64,000 nucleotides of DNA from an uncultured Lachnospiraceae bacterium (GCA_900317755.1 ONHZ01000011.1:1-64000), one strand, 5' to 3'; shown: positions 7,647-17,526, counted from the first letter of the stretch. Program-made: numbers and translations. Notes: generated by a model not told the origin, from the letters alone.

Positions 7647-9233
7647 TCAGATTCCGAATATATCTGCATATACCTTGAGAGCTCCGTCGGTATCATGTGC
7701 TAATACCTTCTTTGCAAGAGTCTTTCCAAGCTGAACGCCTTCCTGATCGAAGGAGTTTACATTCCAGATGAAGCCCTGGAACATTACCTTGTTCTCGAAG
7801 TGAGCGAGAAGAGCACCAAGTGTTTCAGGTGTGAGCTGGTCACCGATGATGATGCTTGAAGGACGGTTGCCTTCAAAGTACTTATTCTTGTCATCAGAAT
7901 CTTTGCCACATGCAAAAGCCTGAATCTGTGCAGAAACATTTGCACAGAGCTTTTTCTGGCTGGTAGAGCCCTGGATATCTACATCATTCTCAAGCTGGCT
8001 CTTTTTGAAGCCGATGAACTGAAGAGGAATGATGTCTGTTCCCTGATGAAGGAGCTGGTAGAATGAATGCTGTCCGTTTGTTCCAGGCTCACCGAAGATG
8101 ACAGGACCAGTCTTATATGTCTTGATTGGTTCACCGAAACGGTTGACGCTCTTGCCATTTGATTCCATATCAAGCTGCTGAAGATGTGCTGGGAATCTTG
8201 AAAGTGCCTGTGAATATGGGAGTATAGCTGTTTCTCTGTAATCAAGGAAGTTTCTCTCATATACGCCGATTAAAGCATCAAGCATGTCAGGGTTCTGAAG
8301 AGGCTCTTTTGTAGCAGCGAGCTTGTCTTCCTCTGCGGCACCGTTTAAGAAACGTGCAAAAACTTCAGGACCGAATGCAAGTGAAAGTACTGCGCCTCCA
8401 ACTGCAGAGGTTGAAGAATATCTACCACCGATGTAATCATCCATGAAGAAAGCATCAAGATAATCATCACTGTGTGCAAGAGGGGATGTTTCTGATGTAA
8501 CGGCGATCATGTGCTTTGCAGGATCAAGGCCGTCCTTCTTCAGTGCATCCATTACGAATGACTGATTTGTAAGTGTCTCAAGCGTAGTACCTGATTTTGA
8601 AACAAGGATGAAGATGGCATGTGCAACATCAGTAGAAGCAAGAACCTGTGAAGCATCATCAGGATCAACGTTGCTGATGAATTTCGCATCCATAAGGAAG
8701 GTACCATTCTTCTTTGCCCAATTCTCAAGAGCAAGATACATAGCTCTAGGACCAAGGTCTGATCCGCCGATACCAATCTGAACGACTTCTGTGAATTTCT
8801 CACCATTTTCATTTGTGATTTCACCAGAATGAACTTTACCAGCAAATTCGGCGATTCGCTTCTGCTGCTCTTCATAGAAGGCTCTCTTGTCGCCGCCGTC
8901 AGCCGTTACAGGATTTCCAAGCTGGCCTCTTGTCATGTGGTGAAGAACCATTCTCTTCTCGCCTGTATTTACGACTTCACCATTATATAAAGCTTCGAAT
9001 TTTTCCTTGAGCTCAGCTTCCTTTGCAAGAGTTTCAAGAGCTGAAAGGACTTTCTCGTCAACTTCCTTTGCAGCGTAATTGTAGTTTAAGCCACAAGCCA
9101 TCGGTACGGAATAGCTCTTTACTCTTTCTGCACCGCTTTCGCCAGCCATCACTTCTTTTAATGTAACTTCATCTTTAAGACCTTCAAGTGTCTTGTAAGA
9201 ATCGAGTTCATCAAAATTCTTCCATGAGATCAT
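7647..9233 (-). CDS. pgi: Glucose-6-phosphate isomerase
   Basis: A 528-residue enzyme of the long bacterial PGI type, interconverting glucose 6-phosphate and fructose 6-phosphate. Visible signatures are QIGIGGSDLGPRAM, VSKSGTTLETLTNQ (phosphate-binding serine/threonine loop), GGRYSSTSAVGG and FGEPGTNGQHSFYQLLHQG, which includes the base region and conserved His. The ATG at 9233 was chosen. An in-frame TTG at 9245, four codons upstream and near AAGGAAAGGA, is an alternative. It is followed by the HIT gene. Glucokinase and GH13, GH42 and GH2 enzymes in the window feed the same hexose phosphate pool. Confidence 0.97.
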   Translation of the reverse strand: MISWKNFDELDSYKTLEGLKDEVTLKEVMAGESGAERVKSYSVPMACGLNYNYAAKEVDEKVLSALETLAKEAELKEKFEALYNGEVVNTGEKRMVLHHMTRGQLGNPVTADGGDKRAFYEEQQKRIAEFAGKVHSGEITNENGEKFTEVVQIGIGGSDLGPRAMYLALENWAKKNGTFLMDAKFISNVDPDDASQVLASTDVAHAIFILVSKSGTTLETLTNQSFVMDALKKDGLDPAKHMIAVTSETSPLAHSDDYLDAFFMDDYIGGRYSSTSAVGGAVLSLAFGPEVFARFLNGAAEEDKLAATKEPLQNPDMLDALIGVYERNFLDYRETAILPYSQALSRFPAHLQQLDMESNGKSVNRFGEPIKTYKTGPVIFGEPGTNGQHSFYQLLHQGTDIIPLQFIGFKKSQLENDVDIQGSTSQKKLCANVSAQIQAFACGKDSDDKNKYFEGNRPSSIIIGDQLTPETLGALLAHFENKVMFQGFIWNVNSFDQEGVQLGKTLAKKVLAHDTDGALKVYADIFGI

Positions 9234-9394
9234 AATAATTCCCAAATCCTTTCCTTATTATTAAGGTAGTGCCTGAAACAAATTAGATCTAAAAGTTTTC
9301 AGCACATTCTTCAAAAATAACCTGCAACATAATAACAGAGTAATTTTTATTTCTCAAGGTAAAGAGAAGAAAATTCGTAAAGAATTTACAATAC

Positions 9395-9423
9395 TTGACA
9401 AAAATATTTCATAGTGTTATATT
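9395..9423 (+). promoter_or_regulatory. Promoter of the SleB-like hydrolase gene
   Basis: TTGACA at 9395-9400 and TATATT at 9418-9423 with a 17 bp spacer. The expected transcript start is about 50 bp before the ATG, leaving a short leader with no room for a riboswitch. Confidence 0.7.
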
Positions 9424-9482
9424 TTCTTGCAATAAAAATGTAACATTTATAAAAGTATTTTAACAAAGGAAAAAATTTCTTA

Positions 9483-10376
9483 ATGAATGCAAATAAGATT
9501 ACATCAAAAAAACTTATACATTCGGCAATTCTTGCTGCGGCAGCAGTTTCACTTTCGGTATGCTGTTTTTCTACAAATGGAATGCAGCATGTAGATGCAG
9601 CTTCAAATGAGTCTCTTACTGCAGGTGCTGTCAGCGTGCTTTCCAATGAGGCAAGTAAATCGCTTAATGGTGGAGCTACGATTGTGTCTTCTGATGTTGT
9701 TGCAGTTTCACTCGGAGAGAATTCTTCAGATTCAAATGATGCTGCCTCCGTTCAGGCAGCTCATCTTATTGAGAAGGATAAGGCATCAGCGCAGGCCGCC
9801 CAGGCTGCCATAGCATCAGCTCAGCAGGCACTTGATGCTGAAGCAGAAGCCGCTAAACAGGCTGAAGCCGCCCAACAGGCAGCCGTTGACCAGGCATCAT
9901 TGCAGGCGCAGGCAGATGCGGCAGCACAGGATGCAACGGCAGTTACTGATCAATCAGTAGATGGAGAAGCCACAGCATCTCAGCAGGCAACTGCAGATCA
10001 GGCTGCGGCAGAGGCACAGGCTGCTGCTGTTCAGCAGGTACAGAATATTAGTGACCAGACACTTCTTGCAGCATTGATTCAGTGCGAAGCAGGAAAAGAA
10101 GTATATGATGGACAGGTTGCTGTAGGCGCTGTTGTTATGAATAGGCTTCATGCAGGATATGCATCAAATATTCATGACGTTATTTATCAGAAGAGCCAGT
10201 TCGGACCTGCAGGAAGCGGAAGTGTTGCAAAGGTGGCAGCGCAGGGACCATCTGCTTCATGTATGCAGGCAGCTGCTGATGCTCTTGCTGGAAGCGACCC
10301 TACAGGCGGTGCTAAGAATTTCTGCAGAGCAGGAAGACGCAGCGGTACTGTTATTGGAAACCACGTATTCTATTGA
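9483..10376 (+). CDS. Secreted SleB-like cell wall hydrolase
   Basis: A 297-residue protein. A signal peptide spans about residues 1-39 (basic start, Ala/Ser-rich core, likely cleavage after DAA). Residues about 95-185 form an Ala/Gln-rich helical, coiled-coil-like linker. Residues about 190-297 match the SleB/CwlJ-type hydrolase_2 domain: a conserved Glu in LIQCEAGKE, GQVAVGAVVMNRL, and the C-terminal GNHVFY. It would cut peptidoglycan glycan strands outside the cell, most likely in growth or remodelling, since no sporulation genes are nearby. It has its own promoter and a strong terminator. Confidence 0.88.
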   Translation: MNANKITSKKLIHSAILAAAAVSLSVCCFSTNGMQHVDAASNESLTAGAVSVLSNEASKSLNGGATIVSSDVVAVSLGENSSDSNDAASVQAAHLIEKDKASAQAAQAAIASAQQALDAEAEAAKQAEAAQQAAVDQASLQAQADAAAQDATAVTDQSVDGEATASQQATADQAAAEAQAAAVQQVQNISDQTLLAALIQCEAGKEVYDGQVAVGAVVMNRLHAGYASNIHDVIYQKSQFGPAGSGSVAKVAAQGPSASCMQAAADALAGSDPTGGAKNFCRAGRRSGTVIGNHVFY

Positions 10377-10455
10377 TAATAAATAGGATTCTGGGTACAT
10401 ATCACATTCACATTTTAGTATGAATGCGAATCATTAATTTACTATAAATCTTAAA

Positions 10456-10499
10456 TGCCCTTTGACAACGTAAATTGATTTTGTCAAAGGACATTTTTT
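10456..10499 (+). terminator. Rho-independent terminator after the SleB-like gene
   Basis: TGCCCTTTGACAA (10456-10468) pairs with TTGTCAAAGGACA (10481-10493) with one mismatch, followed by TTTTTTA. It separates the hydrolase from the SPFH gene. Confidence 0.85.
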
Positions 10500-10534
10500 A
10501 TTATTAAGCTTATGTAATATTCATGTGAATTGTA

Positions 10535-10564
10535 TTGACAGACCAATATCATTAATATTAAAAT
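10535..10564 (+). promoter_or_regulatory. Promoter of the SPFH gene
   Basis: TTGACA at 10535-10540 and TAAAAT at 10559-10564 with an 18 bp spacer (TTAAAA with 17 bp overlaps it). It lies about 40 bp before the SPFH start codon. Confidence 0.55.
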
Positions 10565-10605
10565 TATTTTTGTGCAAAGGTGCACATTTGTATAGGAGGT
10601 TTTAC

Positions 10606-11742
10606 ATGGTAGGAATTATTATTCTCATTGTTGTGGTACTGATTCTGATTTTTGCCAACATCAAATTCGTACCACAGGCCAATGCTTATGTCATCCAGCG
10701 TTTTGGGGTTTATCGCGCTGTATGGACTGCAGGTCCGCACATTCTTTTACTGAATGGTATAGTAGATACCATTGCAAAGAAGGTTTCTTTGAAGGAGCAG
10801 GTTTTAGATTTTCCTCCTCAGCCTGTCATCACTAAGGATAATGTAACGATGCAGATTGATTCAGTAGTTTTCTGCAAGGTTTTTGATCCAAGGCTTTTTA
10901 CTTATGGCGTTGAGAATCCTATGGCAGGTCTTCAGAATCTTTCGGCTACGACGCTTAGATCAATCATTGGTGATATGGAACTTGATGCTACACTTACATC
11001 ACGAGAAATCATCAATGCAAAGATGCAGCAGGTTCTCGATGAAGCTACAGATGCCTGGGGTATCAAGGTTACCAGGGTTGAGATAAAGAATATCATGCCG
11101 CCGAAGGAAATCGAGGAGGTCATGACAAAGCAGATGAGAGCTGAGCGTGAAAGAAGACAGACAGTCCTCGAAGCGCAGGCTCATCAGGAGGCAGTTGTTT
11201 CCAGAGCTGAAGGTGATAAGAAAGCAAAGATTTTAGCCGCAGAGGCAGAGAAGGAAGCGCAGATCGCTCTTGCCGAAGGTAAAGCAAAGTCAATCCAGCT
11301 CGTTTATGAGGCTGAGGCACAAGGTCTTATGGCACTTAATGACGCCCAGATTTCAGAGCCGGTTCTTAAGCTTAAAGGGATAGAGGCATTAAAAGATGTT
11401 TCAGACGGCCAGGCTACAAAGATTTACATGCCTTCAGATATCGCAAATGCAGTTTCTTCGCTTGGACTTGTCGGCGAGTCTCTTGGAATCGGCGATGCCA
11501 CAAAGATAAAGCCTGCTGTAAAGCATGCTCCTGTACCAAAGACTGATCCATGCATTTCCGCTGAAACTGGAAAGGGCGGAGTTGATGCGGCGAAGACAAC
11601 GCAGCAGATTGATGATGAAATGCGTCAGACAGTAATAAAAAATAATTCTGCATTAAGACCTGCGAATAAACCAGCTCAGACAGCTCCAGCAGGACAGAAT
11701 CCATACAAGGACGTTTTTGATCCGAGGAATGTGATGCAGTAA
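10606..11742 (+). CDS. SPFH/Band 7 membrane scaffold protein (slipin/QmcA-like)
   Basis: A 378-residue protein with one N-terminal membrane helix (residues 1-20) and then a typical SPFH domain: VPQANAYVIQRFGVY, DNVTMQIDSVVFCKVFDP and NLSATTLRSIIGDMELD. A long Ala/Glu-rich coiled coil follows at about residues 165-250. Such proteins oligomerise on the inner face of the membrane and organise microdomains or present membrane proteases. No NfeD partner gene is adjacent. The start at 10606 has AGGAGG at 10594-10599. The C-terminal tail (about 310-378) is polar, Pro/Thr-rich and probably disordered. Confidence 0.92.
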   Translation: MVGIIILIVVVLILIFANIKFVPQANAYVIQRFGVYRAVWTAGPHILLLNGIVDTIAKKVSLKEQVLDFPPQPVITKDNVTMQIDSVVFCKVFDPRLFTYGVENPMAGLQNLSATTLRSIIGDMELDATLTSREIINAKMQQVLDEATDAWGIKVTRVEIKNIMPPKEIEEVMTKQMRAERERRQTVLEAQAHQEAVVSRAEGDKKAKILAAEAEKEAQIALAEGKAKSIQLVYEAEAQGLMALNDAQISEPVLKLKGIEALKDVSDGQATKIYMPSDIANAVSSLGLVGESLGIGDATKIKPAVKHAPVPKTDPCISAETGKGGVDAAKTTQQIDDEMRQTVIKNNSALRPANKPAQTAPAGQNPYKDVFDPRNVMQ

Positions 11743-11772
11743 ATTTCTGCGAGTATTAATTTCAGAAATAAT

Positions 11773-11812
11773 ATTCCGGCGATTCCTCAAAAAATCGTCG
11801 GAATTATTTAGT
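11773..11812 (+). terminator. Terminator-like hairpin after the SPFH gene
   Basis: ATTCCGGCGATT (11773-11784) pairs with AATCGTCGGAAT (11793-11804) with one G-T pair and an 8-base loop. A weak T-rich tail (TATTTA) follows, so it may be inefficient. Confidence 0.55.
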
Positions 11813-11949
11813 TAATTGCGAAATATTCTATTAATATCATCATTCTGGCTACATCATCCGTGACATCTATATTAAATTATCATTGACAATATGCCTGTAT
11901 TGGTATTATTTTGAATCATTTGTAATTTCAAATAAAGAAGGTAAATGAG

Positions 11950-12939
11950 ATGGAAAGTTTATATAAGAAGAATTTTCTTAAAATGCTTGATTTTTCCGGA
12001 GAGGAAATTCAGTATCTTGTGGATTTGTCAGAGAAGCTTAAGGCAGAAAAAAAGAAAGGCATCCCTCATGACGTTTTAAGAGGAAAAAATATTGCCCTGA
12101 TTTTTGAGAAGACGTCGACAAGGACACGCTGCAGCTTTGAGGTCGCAGCACATGATCTTGGCATGAGCACGACATATTTGGCAGGCGGCTCTCAGATTGG
12201 TAAAAAGGAATCAATAAAGGATACTGCCCGCGTTCTTGGCAGGATGTTTGACGGAATCGAATACAGGGGTTATGGACAGGAAATCGTTGAAGATCTTGCG
12301 AAATATTCCGGTGTTCCTGTCTGGAACGGTCTTACTAATGAATCTCACCCTACGCAGATGATTGCAGACATGCTGACCATTGAAGAGCATTTCGGTCATC
12401 TCAAAGGACTCAAGTTTGTCTATATGGGCGATGCCAGATACAATATGGCAAATTCACTCATGATTACATGCGCAAAGCTCGGCCTTGATTTTACGGCCTG
12501 CTCGAATAAGAAATATTTTCCTTCAGAAGAACTTGTTGAAAAGGCAAATGAATTTGCAGAGGAATCCGGCGGCAGCGTTACTCTCACTGAGAGTGTTGAA
12601 GAGGCCTGCACAGATGCTGATATTATTTATACGGATGTCTGGGTTTCCATGGGAGAGCCGGAAGAGGCATGGAAGGAAAGAATACATGATCTTCTTCCTT
12701 ACCAGGTAAATGCAAATGCTTTTTCATATGCAAAAGAAAATGCAGTATTCATGCATTGTCTTCCAGCGTTTCATGACCTGGGTACAGAGGTTGGCCGTGA
12801 AATAAATAAAAAATACGGTCTTTCAGAGCTTGAGGTCACAAACCAGATATTTGAAAGTTCAAGATCTATTGTCTTTGATGAAGCAGAAAACAGAATGCAT
12901 TCCATCAAGGCAATAATGTATGCAACGCTCGTGCCATAA
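11950..12939 (+). CDS. argF: Ornithine carbamoyltransferase
   Basis: A 329-residue enzyme making citrulline from ornithine and carbamoyl phosphate. It has the carbamoyl-phosphate loop [16 protein letters not shown], the [11 protein letters not shown] motif and the ornithine-side HCLPAFHD near residue 275. Length fits the E. coli ArgF/ArgI and ArcB branch. No arginine biosynthesis or deiminase genes flank it, so an anabolic role is assumed but a catabolic one (arcB) cannot be excluded. A TTGACA (11883-11888) with TATTAT after only 15 bp may be its promoter. AAGAAGG precedes the ATG. Confidence 0.93.
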   Translation: MESLYKKNFLKMLDFSGEEIQYLVDLSEKLKAEKKKGIPHDVLRGKNIALIFEKTSTRTRCSFEVAAHDLGMSTTYLAGGSQIGKKESIKDTARVLGRMFDGIEYRGYGQEIVEDLAKYSGVPVWNGLTNESHPTQMIADMLTIEEHFGHLKGLKFVYMGDARYNMANSLMITCAKLGLDFTACSNKKYFPSEELVEKANEFAEESGGSVTLTESVEEACTDADIIYTDVWVSMGEPEEAWKERIHDLLPYQVNANAFSYAKENAVFMHCLPAFHDLGTEVGREINKKYGLSELEVTNQIFESSRSIVFDEAENRMHSIKAIMYATLVP

Positions 12940-13112
12940 TATTCATTTTGTGCTAAAATGCATACTATGATGCTTACAAGTGATGTATTTTACCAAATCA
13001 GATTTGCTTGGCCGGCATCAAGTATTGCAACAGCATCAGTGCATTGATTTCAATTCAGGGGTTTGGGGAAGAGAAGTATATTAATATGATGATTCTTAAT
13101 AAGGAGCATACT

Positions 13113-13940
13113 ATGAGATATATTTTTCTTGATGAAGTAGATTCTACAAATAATGAAATAAAAAGGCTTGCAGAAAAAGGCTACGAGGACATGACAGTTG
13201 TCTCGGCAGATTCACAGACAGCCGGGCGTGGAAGGCTTGGCCATAGTTGGACGAGTCCAAAGGGGACTTCGATTGCGACAAGTATCCTGATCCGCCCTGA
13301 GAAACTCGACATAAAGATGACTCAGCTTCCGAGAATCACGATACTTACTGCGGTTGCAGTTCTCGATGCGATTGAGCATGCAACAGGTCTTACTGCAGGC
13401 ATCAAGTGGCCGAATGACGTGCTGTTGCATGACAAAAAAGTTTGTGGAATACTTACAGAACTTTGTTTTATGCCGAAAGACGCATTTGCCCACCAGAGCG
13501 ACTACAGTATTCTTCATAAGGCCGGAAATAAATATATCGTCATCGGCATCGGAATCAATGTTACAGTCCGTGATTTCCCTGATGAAATCAAGGACATGGC
13601 GACTTCGATGAGCATTGCGATGGAACAGGCTGGAAAGAGTAAAGAAGAGATTGAAAAGCTTTCCAGGAGATCGATCATTGAAAATGTCTGGACGAATTTT
13701 TCATATTATTATCATGAATTTTTGAAAACAGGAAACCTGAATTTCATTAAGAAAAAATATGAAAGCCGTCTGGTGAATATCGGCCGAATGGTAAAGGTCG
13801 AAGACCCAAATGGTGAATACGAGGCAAAGGCTCTGGGAATTGACTATGCCGGCAAACTTCTGATTGAAGTTGGCGAAGATGAGTACAGAGCGATTGATTC
13901 CGGTGAGGTGCATGTCAGAGGGCTGTACGGATATGTGTGA
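13113..13940 (+). CDS. birA: Biotin--[acetyl-CoA-carboxylase] ligase, monofunctional
   Basis: A 275-residue class I biotin protein ligase. The ATP/biotin loop GRGRLGHSWTSPKG and the KWPNDVL...KVCGILTE segment are intact, followed by the small C-terminal SH3-like domain. It begins directly at the catalytic domain (YIFLDEVDSTNNEIK), so the N-terminal winged helix of the repressor BirA is absent and it cannot repress bio genes directly. ATG 13113 has AAGGAG at 13101-13106. An upstream in-frame extension to 13008 has no such site. It overlaps the next gene by 8 bp. Confidence 0.94.
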   Translation: MRYIFLDEVDSTNNEIKRLAEKGYEDMTVVSADSQTAGRGRLGHSWTSPKGTSIATSILIRPEKLDIKMTQLPRITILTAVAVLDAIEHATGLTAGIKWPNDVLLHDKKVCGILTELCFMPKDAFAHQSDYSILHKAGNKYIVIGIGINVTVRDFPDEIKDMATSMSIAMEQAGKSKEEIEKLSRRSIIENVWTNFSYYYHEFLKTGNLNFIKKKYESRLVNIGRMVKVEDPNGEYEAKALGIDYAGKLLIEVGEDEYRAIDSGEVHVRGLYGYV

Positions 13941-14286
13941 AAAAGAAGAAAATAATAAAGACGAGCGCATTGTGCTCTGTGCGGCCAGTGCCTATAGCAA
14001 AAAATATTATCTGAATCCATTTTTTCAGAAATTGCCAGAGGGAATCAAAAATGAACTCCAGATCATGTGCGTGACCTTTACTGAGGATGTCGGCGGAATC
14101 ATTACGATGTATTTTGATGAGACGGGCTCTCTGCATATTGAGACTTCTGCAGAGGAATACGATCCGACCTACGATGAAATCGGTGCAGACCTAGGCATTA
14201 AGAAGATGCGGCAGAAAAGAGCTGATGTTCTGGAAGGTATTGAGACCTATTTCAGGGTTGTCGCATTGGGACAGCCGCTGGAGTGA
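13933..14286 (+). CDS. Small conserved protein, probable DUF6145 family
   Basis: A 117-residue soluble protein without membrane segments. The pattern of DERIVLCAASAYSKKYYLNP, GIKNELQIMCV and DVGGIITMYFDETG resembles the DUF6145 proteins of Lachnospiraceae, which have no assigned function. The ATG at 13933 lies inside the end of birA (8 bp overlap), and coaX follows after about 66 bp, so the three genes are probably co-transcribed and translationally coupled. The family name is from memory and should be treated as tentative. Confidence 0.7.
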   Translation: MCEKEENNKDERIVLCAASAYSKKYYLNPFFQKLPEGIKNELQIMCVTFTEDVGGIITMYFDETGSLHIETSAEEYDPTYDEIGADLGIKKMRQKRADVLEGIETYFRVVALGQPLE

Positions 14287-14352
14287 AAATAATCCTGCAG
14301 ATAATTTGCACAATTTTTTCGAAGCAATCTGCAAGAATTGAAAGGTTTATTT

Positions 14353-15144
14353 ATGTTACTTGCAATAGATGTTGGAAATACGAACATTACCCTTGGCGTT
14401 TTTGATGGTGAAAAGCTCATAGGAAATTTCAGGCTGAATACCAAGACACCCAGGACTTCAGACGAATATGGCTTTGCCATCAGGGATATCCTGAAGGAGA
14501 ATGGTATTCACAAGACAGGTGAAGGTCCGGAGAAGAAGGCGATAAAAGGCTGCATTATTTCATCCGTTGTTCCGGGAGTCATGCATTCGCTTACTTCTTC
14601 AATCATCAAATATTTCCACGTTGAACCTATTATTGTAGGCGCAGGCACAAAGACCGGTATCAAGATAGTGACACCGAATCCGAAGCAGATTGGTTCTGAC
14701 CGAATTGTAGATGCAGTCGGCGCTTTCAGAAAATATGGTGGTCCGGCAATCGTTCTCGATTTTGGAACGGCTACGACGTACGATCTCATCAATGAAGAGG
14801 GCGCATTTTTAGCAGGCGTTACGGCACCTGGCATCAGGCTGGCTGCAAAAGCACTCTGGCAGGAAACGGCAAAGCTTCCAGAGGTCGAGATTATCAAGCC
14901 GAAGTCGATTCTGGCAGTCGAGACGATAAGCTCCATTCAGGCAGGCCTCGTTTACGGACAGATTGGTCAGGCGGAATACATTGTAAAGAAAATGAAGGAA
15001 GAGTCTGGCTTTAAGGAATGCAAGGTCATTGCGACAGGCGGTCTTGGCGGCATGATTTCAAAAGAGACAGATGTCATTGATATTTATGATCCGGATCTGA
15101 CGCTCGATGGACTCAGGTTTATTTATGAAAAGCAGTTTTCATAA
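14353..15144 (+). CDS. coaX: Type III pantothenate kinase
   Basis: A 263-residue ASKHA-fold enzyme catalysing the first step of coenzyme A synthesis. The phosphate 1 loop [17 protein letters not shown] is at the N-terminus. [11 protein letters not shown] and the catalytic region [22 protein letters not shown] follow, then TGGLGGMIS near the C-terminus. Length is typical. ATG 14353 is preceded by GAAAGG. An earlier in-frame TTG at 14338 lies on that ribosome binding site and is unlikely. The gene sits next to birA as in many Firmicutes, pairing two cofactor functions. Confidence 0.96.
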   Translation: MLLAIDVGNTNITLGVFDGEKLIGNFRLNTKTPRTSDEYGFAIRDILKENGIHKTGEGPEKKAIKGCIISSVVPGVMHSLTSSIIKYFHVEPIIVGAGTKTGIKIVTPNPKQIGSDRIVDAVGAFRKYGGPAIVLDFGTATTYDLINEEGAFLAGVTAPGIRLAAKALWQETAKLPEVEIIKPKSILAVETISSIQAGLVYGQIGQAEYIVKKMKEESGFKECKVIATGGLGGMISKETDVIDIYDPDLTLDGLRFIYEKQFS

Positions 15145-15192
15145 TGGATTTTCCTGAAGGATAATCAATGAAATGATTTGGTATAGGCATTG

Positions 15193-16338
15193 ATGGAAGA
15201 AAATTTGCAGGAAATAATTCATCCGCTTGATATCGGGAATGTCCATCTTGAAAATAATCTGATACTTGCTCCGATGGCGGGTGTCACCGATCTTCCCTTC
15301 AGGATTTTGTGTCACGAGAATGGTGCTGGTCTTGTCTGCGGTGAGATGGTGAGCGCGAAGGCAATCTGCTACCACAACAAAAATACCGAGGCACTCCTCA
15401 TCACAAGAGAAGAGGAGCGTCCGGTTTCTATTCAGCTTTTCGGCTCCGATCCGGACAGCATGTATGAGGCTGCAAAGGTAATTGCTAAAAGGCCGTTTGA
15501 CATCATAGATATCAATATGGGCTGCCCTGTTCCAAAAATCGTGAAGAATGGTGACGGCAGCGCACTGATGAAGGACGAGGGCAGGGCAAAGGCTGTGATT
15601 TCTGCCGTTGTAAACGGAGTCAGGGATGCATATCTTGACAGCGAGTGGGACAAGGTAAAAAATACAGATCCTTTCTGTAATTATGACATTGTTTGCAATA
15701 CTGCATTGCATCAAGGAACAGTATCTTCAGGTGGCATAAAGCCTGTGACTGTCAAGATTCGTTCCGGTTTTGATGATGAGCATTTAAACGCACCAAGAAT
15801 AGCAGAGCTTGCAGAAGATGCCGGTGCAAAGGCTGTCATGGTTCATGCGAGAACCAGAGAGCAGTTTTATTCGGGCGATGCAGACTGGGAGATGATCCGG
15901 AAGGTCAAGGAATCAGTCGGGATTCCTGTTATTGGTAATGGAGATCTTGGTATCAGGAATCAGGGGGCTGCCCACAGAAAATCTGGAGCACATGTCGAAT
16001 CATCAGCTGAAACGTTCAGGGCAGATGCTGAGAAGATGTTTGAACTCACCCACTGCGACGGTTTCATGGCAGGACGCGCAGCGAGAGGAAATCCCTGGAT
16101 TTTCCGTTCAGATGATTTCAAGCCTTCGAAAGAAGATATCGTGAATACGATTCTCCGCCATACGGAAATGCTCATTGAAATAGAAAACGAGTATTCCGCC
16201 ATCAGAAAAATGCGAAAGCATGCATCCTGGTACACGGAAGGAATGAAGGGTTCATCAGAACTAAGAAAGAAGATTAATTCAGTTGAGTCGTATGACGAAT
16301 TGCAGGGTGAGTTATATATGTGGATTAAATTCTCATAA
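15193..16338 (+). CDS. dus: tRNA-dihydrouridine synthase (DusB-like) with two insertions
   Basis: A 381-residue FMN enzyme that reduces uridines in tRNA D-loops. LAPMAGVTDLPFR, the catalytic-cysteine motif INMGCPVPKIVKNGDGSAL, VTVKIRSGFD, MVHARTREQFYSG and GRAARGNPWIF are all in order. It is about 60 residues longer than typical DusB (about 320). One insertion lies between the VVNGVRDA helix and IKPVTVKIR (about 35 residues), and another between IGNGDL and the EKMFELTHCDGFMAGR segment (about 25 residues). Catalytic residues are kept. It is probably part of the birA-coaX unit, with 48 bp between stop and start. The ribosome binding site is weak. Confidence 0.92.
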   Translation: MEENLQEIIHPLDIGNVHLENNLILAPMAGVTDLPFRILCHENGAGLVCGEMVSAKAICYHNKNTEALLITREEERPVSIQLFGSDPDSMYEAAKVIAKRPFDIIDINMGCPVPKIVKNGDGSALMKDEGRAKAVISAVVNGVRDAYLDSEWDKVKNTDPFCNYDIVCNTALHQGTVSSGGIKPVTVKIRSGFDDEHLNAPRIAELAEDAGAKAVMVHARTREQFYSGDADWEMIRKVKESVGIPVIGNGDLGIRNQGAAHRKSGAHVESSAETFRADAEKMFELTHCDGFMAGRAARGNPWIFRSDDFKPSKEDIVNTILRHTEMLIEIENEYSAIRKMRKHASWYTEGMKGSSELRKKINSVESYDELQGELYMWIKFS

Positions 16339-16428
16339 TGAATTATTCTATCGAATCTGTTCTCAAAAAGTGAAAAAATATCTTTTTAGTTGAGAATGAT
16401 TTTTCTTGCAAAAAATATATTTTCTATC

Positions 16429-16457
16429 TTGAAAGGCTTTAAATTAACCCATAAAAT
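16429..16457 (+). promoter_or_regulatory. Promoter of the phosphoesterase-flavodoxin pair
   Basis: TTGAAA at 16429-16434 and TAAAAT at 16452-16457 with a 17 bp spacer, 44 bp before the phosphoesterase ATG. Confidence 0.6.
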
Positions 16458-16501
16458 AGTAATGGCATAGTTAGTAAGTGAAATTTTTTAGGACATAAAT
16501 T

Positions 16502-16993
16502 ATGTTAAATCCACAGAAAAAAGTGCTGATCGTCAGTGATACGCATGGCGAGCTTTATAATTTTGACACAGCATACAAAAGGACGAAGCCGGATCTCGTG
16601 CTTCATCTTGGGGATGTGGAGTGGCAGGAAGAAGAAATCAGAAGCATGTGCTCCTGTCCTGTAAAGATTGTAAAAGGAAACTGCGATTACGGACATTCGC
16701 TTGCCACAGATGATATGTTTGATCTTGGTCTTCACCGTGTCTGGATGACACATGGAGACAAGTATAATGTCAAGTATGACACGGATTTCATCATCCGGAT
16801 GGCAAAAGAAAGGGGCTGTGATGTTGTGCTTTTCGGGCATACACATGTACCGGAGGAGACGATAAAGGATGGCATCATTGCTTTAAATCCAGGAAGCCTT
16901 ACTTTCCCGCGTCAGGCAGAACGGGTACCGACTTACATTGTCCTTGACGTGGATAAGAAAGGAAATTTCACATACAAATTCGAGACACTATGA
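16502..16993 (+). CDS. YfcE/MJ0936-type metallophosphoesterase
   Basis: A 163-residue calcineurin-like phosphoesterase. The metal ligands follow the family order: DTHGE, HLGDVEW, GNCD, TH-GD and GHTHVP. The size matches the small YfcE/MJ0936 group, which hydrolyse phosphodiesters in vitro, with unknown physiological substrates. It is cytoplasmic, with no signal peptide. AGGA precedes the ATG. A flavodoxin gene follows after 34 bp, probably on the same transcript. Confidence 0.9.
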   Translation: MLNPQKKVLIVSDTHGELYNFDTAYKRTKPDLVLHLGDVEWQEEEIRSMCSCPVKIVKGNCDYGHSLATDDMFDLGLHRVWMTHGDKYNVKYDTDFIIRMAKERGCDVVLFGHTHVPEETIKDGIIALNPGSLTFPRQAERVPTYIVLDVDKKGNFTYKFETL

Positions 16994-17027
16994 AGCAAGT
17001 ATTAAGGTAGAGAAAGAGAGGAAAATT

Positions 17028-17504
17028 ATGGGAAAGACATTGGTAGCGTATTTTTCGGCAAGCGGAAGGACAAAGGAAGTTGCCGAGAAACTTGCAACAG
17101 GAATTGGTGCAGATTTATTTGAAATTAAGCCGGCTGTTCCATATACGGAAGCTGACTTAAACTGGCAGGACAAGAACAGCCGAAGCAGCATCGAGACAAA
17201 TGATCCGGCATCTCGTCCGGAGATAGCAGAGAAGCTTTCAAATTTGGCAGACTATGACACTGTCTTCGTAGGCTTCCCAATCTGGTGGTATTTAGCACCT
17301 CACATCATCAATTCATTCCTTGAGCAGTATGATTTTTCAGGGAAGAAGATAATTCCATTTGCGACTTCAGGTTCAAGCGGAATGGGCAGCACAAGTGCAA
17401 AGCTTAAGGATTCTGCAAAGGGCGCAGAAGTTGTCGAAGGCACGCGCTTTAAGGTAGATGCTTCTGAAAGTGAACTCGCTGACTGGGCAAAGAAATATAT
17501 CTAA
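17028..17504 (+). CDS. Flavodoxin
   Basis: A 158-residue flavodoxin_4-type protein. The FMN phosphate loop [16 protein letters not shown] is at the N-terminus. [27 protein letters not shown] carries the aromatic flavin-stacking residues, and [11 protein letters not shown] marks the third loop. It would carry electrons for low-potential reactions, or act as a small quinone/flavin reductase as some members of this group do. ATG 17028 has GAGAGGAAAATT upstream. An in-frame upstream extension into the phosphoesterase gene has no such site. Confidence 0.9.
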   Translation: MGKTLVAYFSASGRTKEVAEKLATGIGADLFEIKPAVPYTEADLNWQDKNSRSSIETNDPASRPEIAEKLSNLADYDTVFVGFPIWWYLAPHIINSFLEQYDFSGKKIIPFATSGSSGMGSTSAKLKDSAKGAEVVEGTRFKVDASESELADWAKKYI

Positions 17505-17526
17505 GTAACAATAACAAAAAGGGAAG

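Noticed and set aside
9429..9482. A c-di-AMP (ydaO) or other riboswitch before the SleB-like cell wall hydrolase
   Set aside because: The leader predicted from the consensus promoter is only about 50 nt and no conserved riboswitch core was seen.
15139..15714. A 191-codon minus-strand frame
   Set aside because: It overlaps the dus gene, whose flavin and catalytic motifs are clear. There is no ribosome binding site or domain on the minus strand.
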